Shown: one piece after another, positions 5,222 through 5,292 of the stretch
Layout of the letters: the number at the start of each line of letters is the position of its first letter
Numbering within the stretch: the stretch's first letter is position 1
NCBI GenBank assembly: GCA_023408815.1
Contig: JAEYJO010000077.1
Coordinates: 1 to 5,292 of the forward strand
Direction of reading: 5' to 3'
Length of the DNA stretch: 5,292 nt
Source: Bacillota bacterium
GTDB lineage: Bacteria; Bacillota; Clostridia; Lachnospirales; Lachnospiraceae
The notes under the pieces: model-generated
What the model was told of the DNA's origin: nothing
Seen by the model: the letters and a program-made list of their open reading frames with translations, nothing else
Database searches by the model: none
Position numbers and translations under genes: made by a program

Positions 5222-5292
5222 ATCCATTGAGGGATTTTATATATTTGTGACCAGAAACCTGAATCAGTACCGTTCACGAGTCCTTTTCTTTC

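Noticed and set aside
4820..5227. A 135-codon minus-strand open frame over the end of the LytTR gene
   Set aside because: Antisense to the conserved LytTR domain and it runs through the terminator hairpins; no domain or ribosome binding site.
5247..5292. GTG-initiated open frame running off the right edge
   Set aside because: The nearest purine-rich stretch is about 12 nt away, and only about 15 codons are visible with no recognisable features.
1..5292. CRISPR array, tRNA, rRNA, insertion sequence or integrase
   Set aside because: No regularly spaced repeats, cloverleaf-like tRNA sequences, rRNA signatures or transposase motifs were seen on either strand.

Overview
The window looks like chromosomal DNA of a low-to-moderate GC Firmicute, most likely a gut-type Lachnospiraceae or related Clostridia. 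This is inferred from AGGAGG-type ribosome binding sites, the style of the LacI-family regulator, the short GlgP and the LytTR regulator, and from AT-rich intergenic regions with strong intrinsic terminators. No species can be named from the sequence alone. All four protein genes read rightward.

Layout. Positions 1-197 are non-coding. They hold a possible leftward promoter at the extreme edge, a leftward two-hairpin element ending in a T tract (84-153), and the rightward promoter and operator of the first gene. A LacI-family repressor (198-1187) is followed by a 127-bp gap carrying a perfect LacI-type palindrome, then a complete glycogen/maltodextrin phosphorylase gene, glgP (1315-3624), with a strong one-directional terminator (3648-3700). 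Positions 3701-4001 contain no convincing protein gene but do contain a consensus-like promoter and a GC-richer stretch able to form long, mutually exclusive RNA stems. A small XRE-type helix-turn-helix protein (4002-4349) and a LytTR-family response regulator (4394-5116) follow, probably as one transcript. It ends in a second copy of the two-hairpin element (5143-5218). Positions 5219-5292 show nothing I can assign.

How the parts fit. The regulator gene and glgP carry nearly identical boxes (AGAAAACGYTTTCC), each over a plausible promoter. The simplest reading is a carbohydrate-responsive switch in which the LacI-family protein controls itself and glycogen/maltodextrin breakdown to glucose-1-phosphate; CcpA is the main alternative reader. 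The XRE-LytTR pair is a separate regulatory unit. Its response regulator has Asn where the receiver phosphoacceptor Asp should be, and no sensor kinase is present here, so it may act independently of phosphorylation.

The most unusual signal is the pair of elements at the two ends of the window, in opposite orientation. Each consists of a perfect hairpin, a near-identical 16-nt linker (CAGACYGTAGACAAAG), a second perfect hairpin, and a T tract ending ATTTTTCT. The stem sequences differ completely while the linker and architecture are kept, which is the pattern expected of a conserved RNA element rather than a simple DNA duplication.
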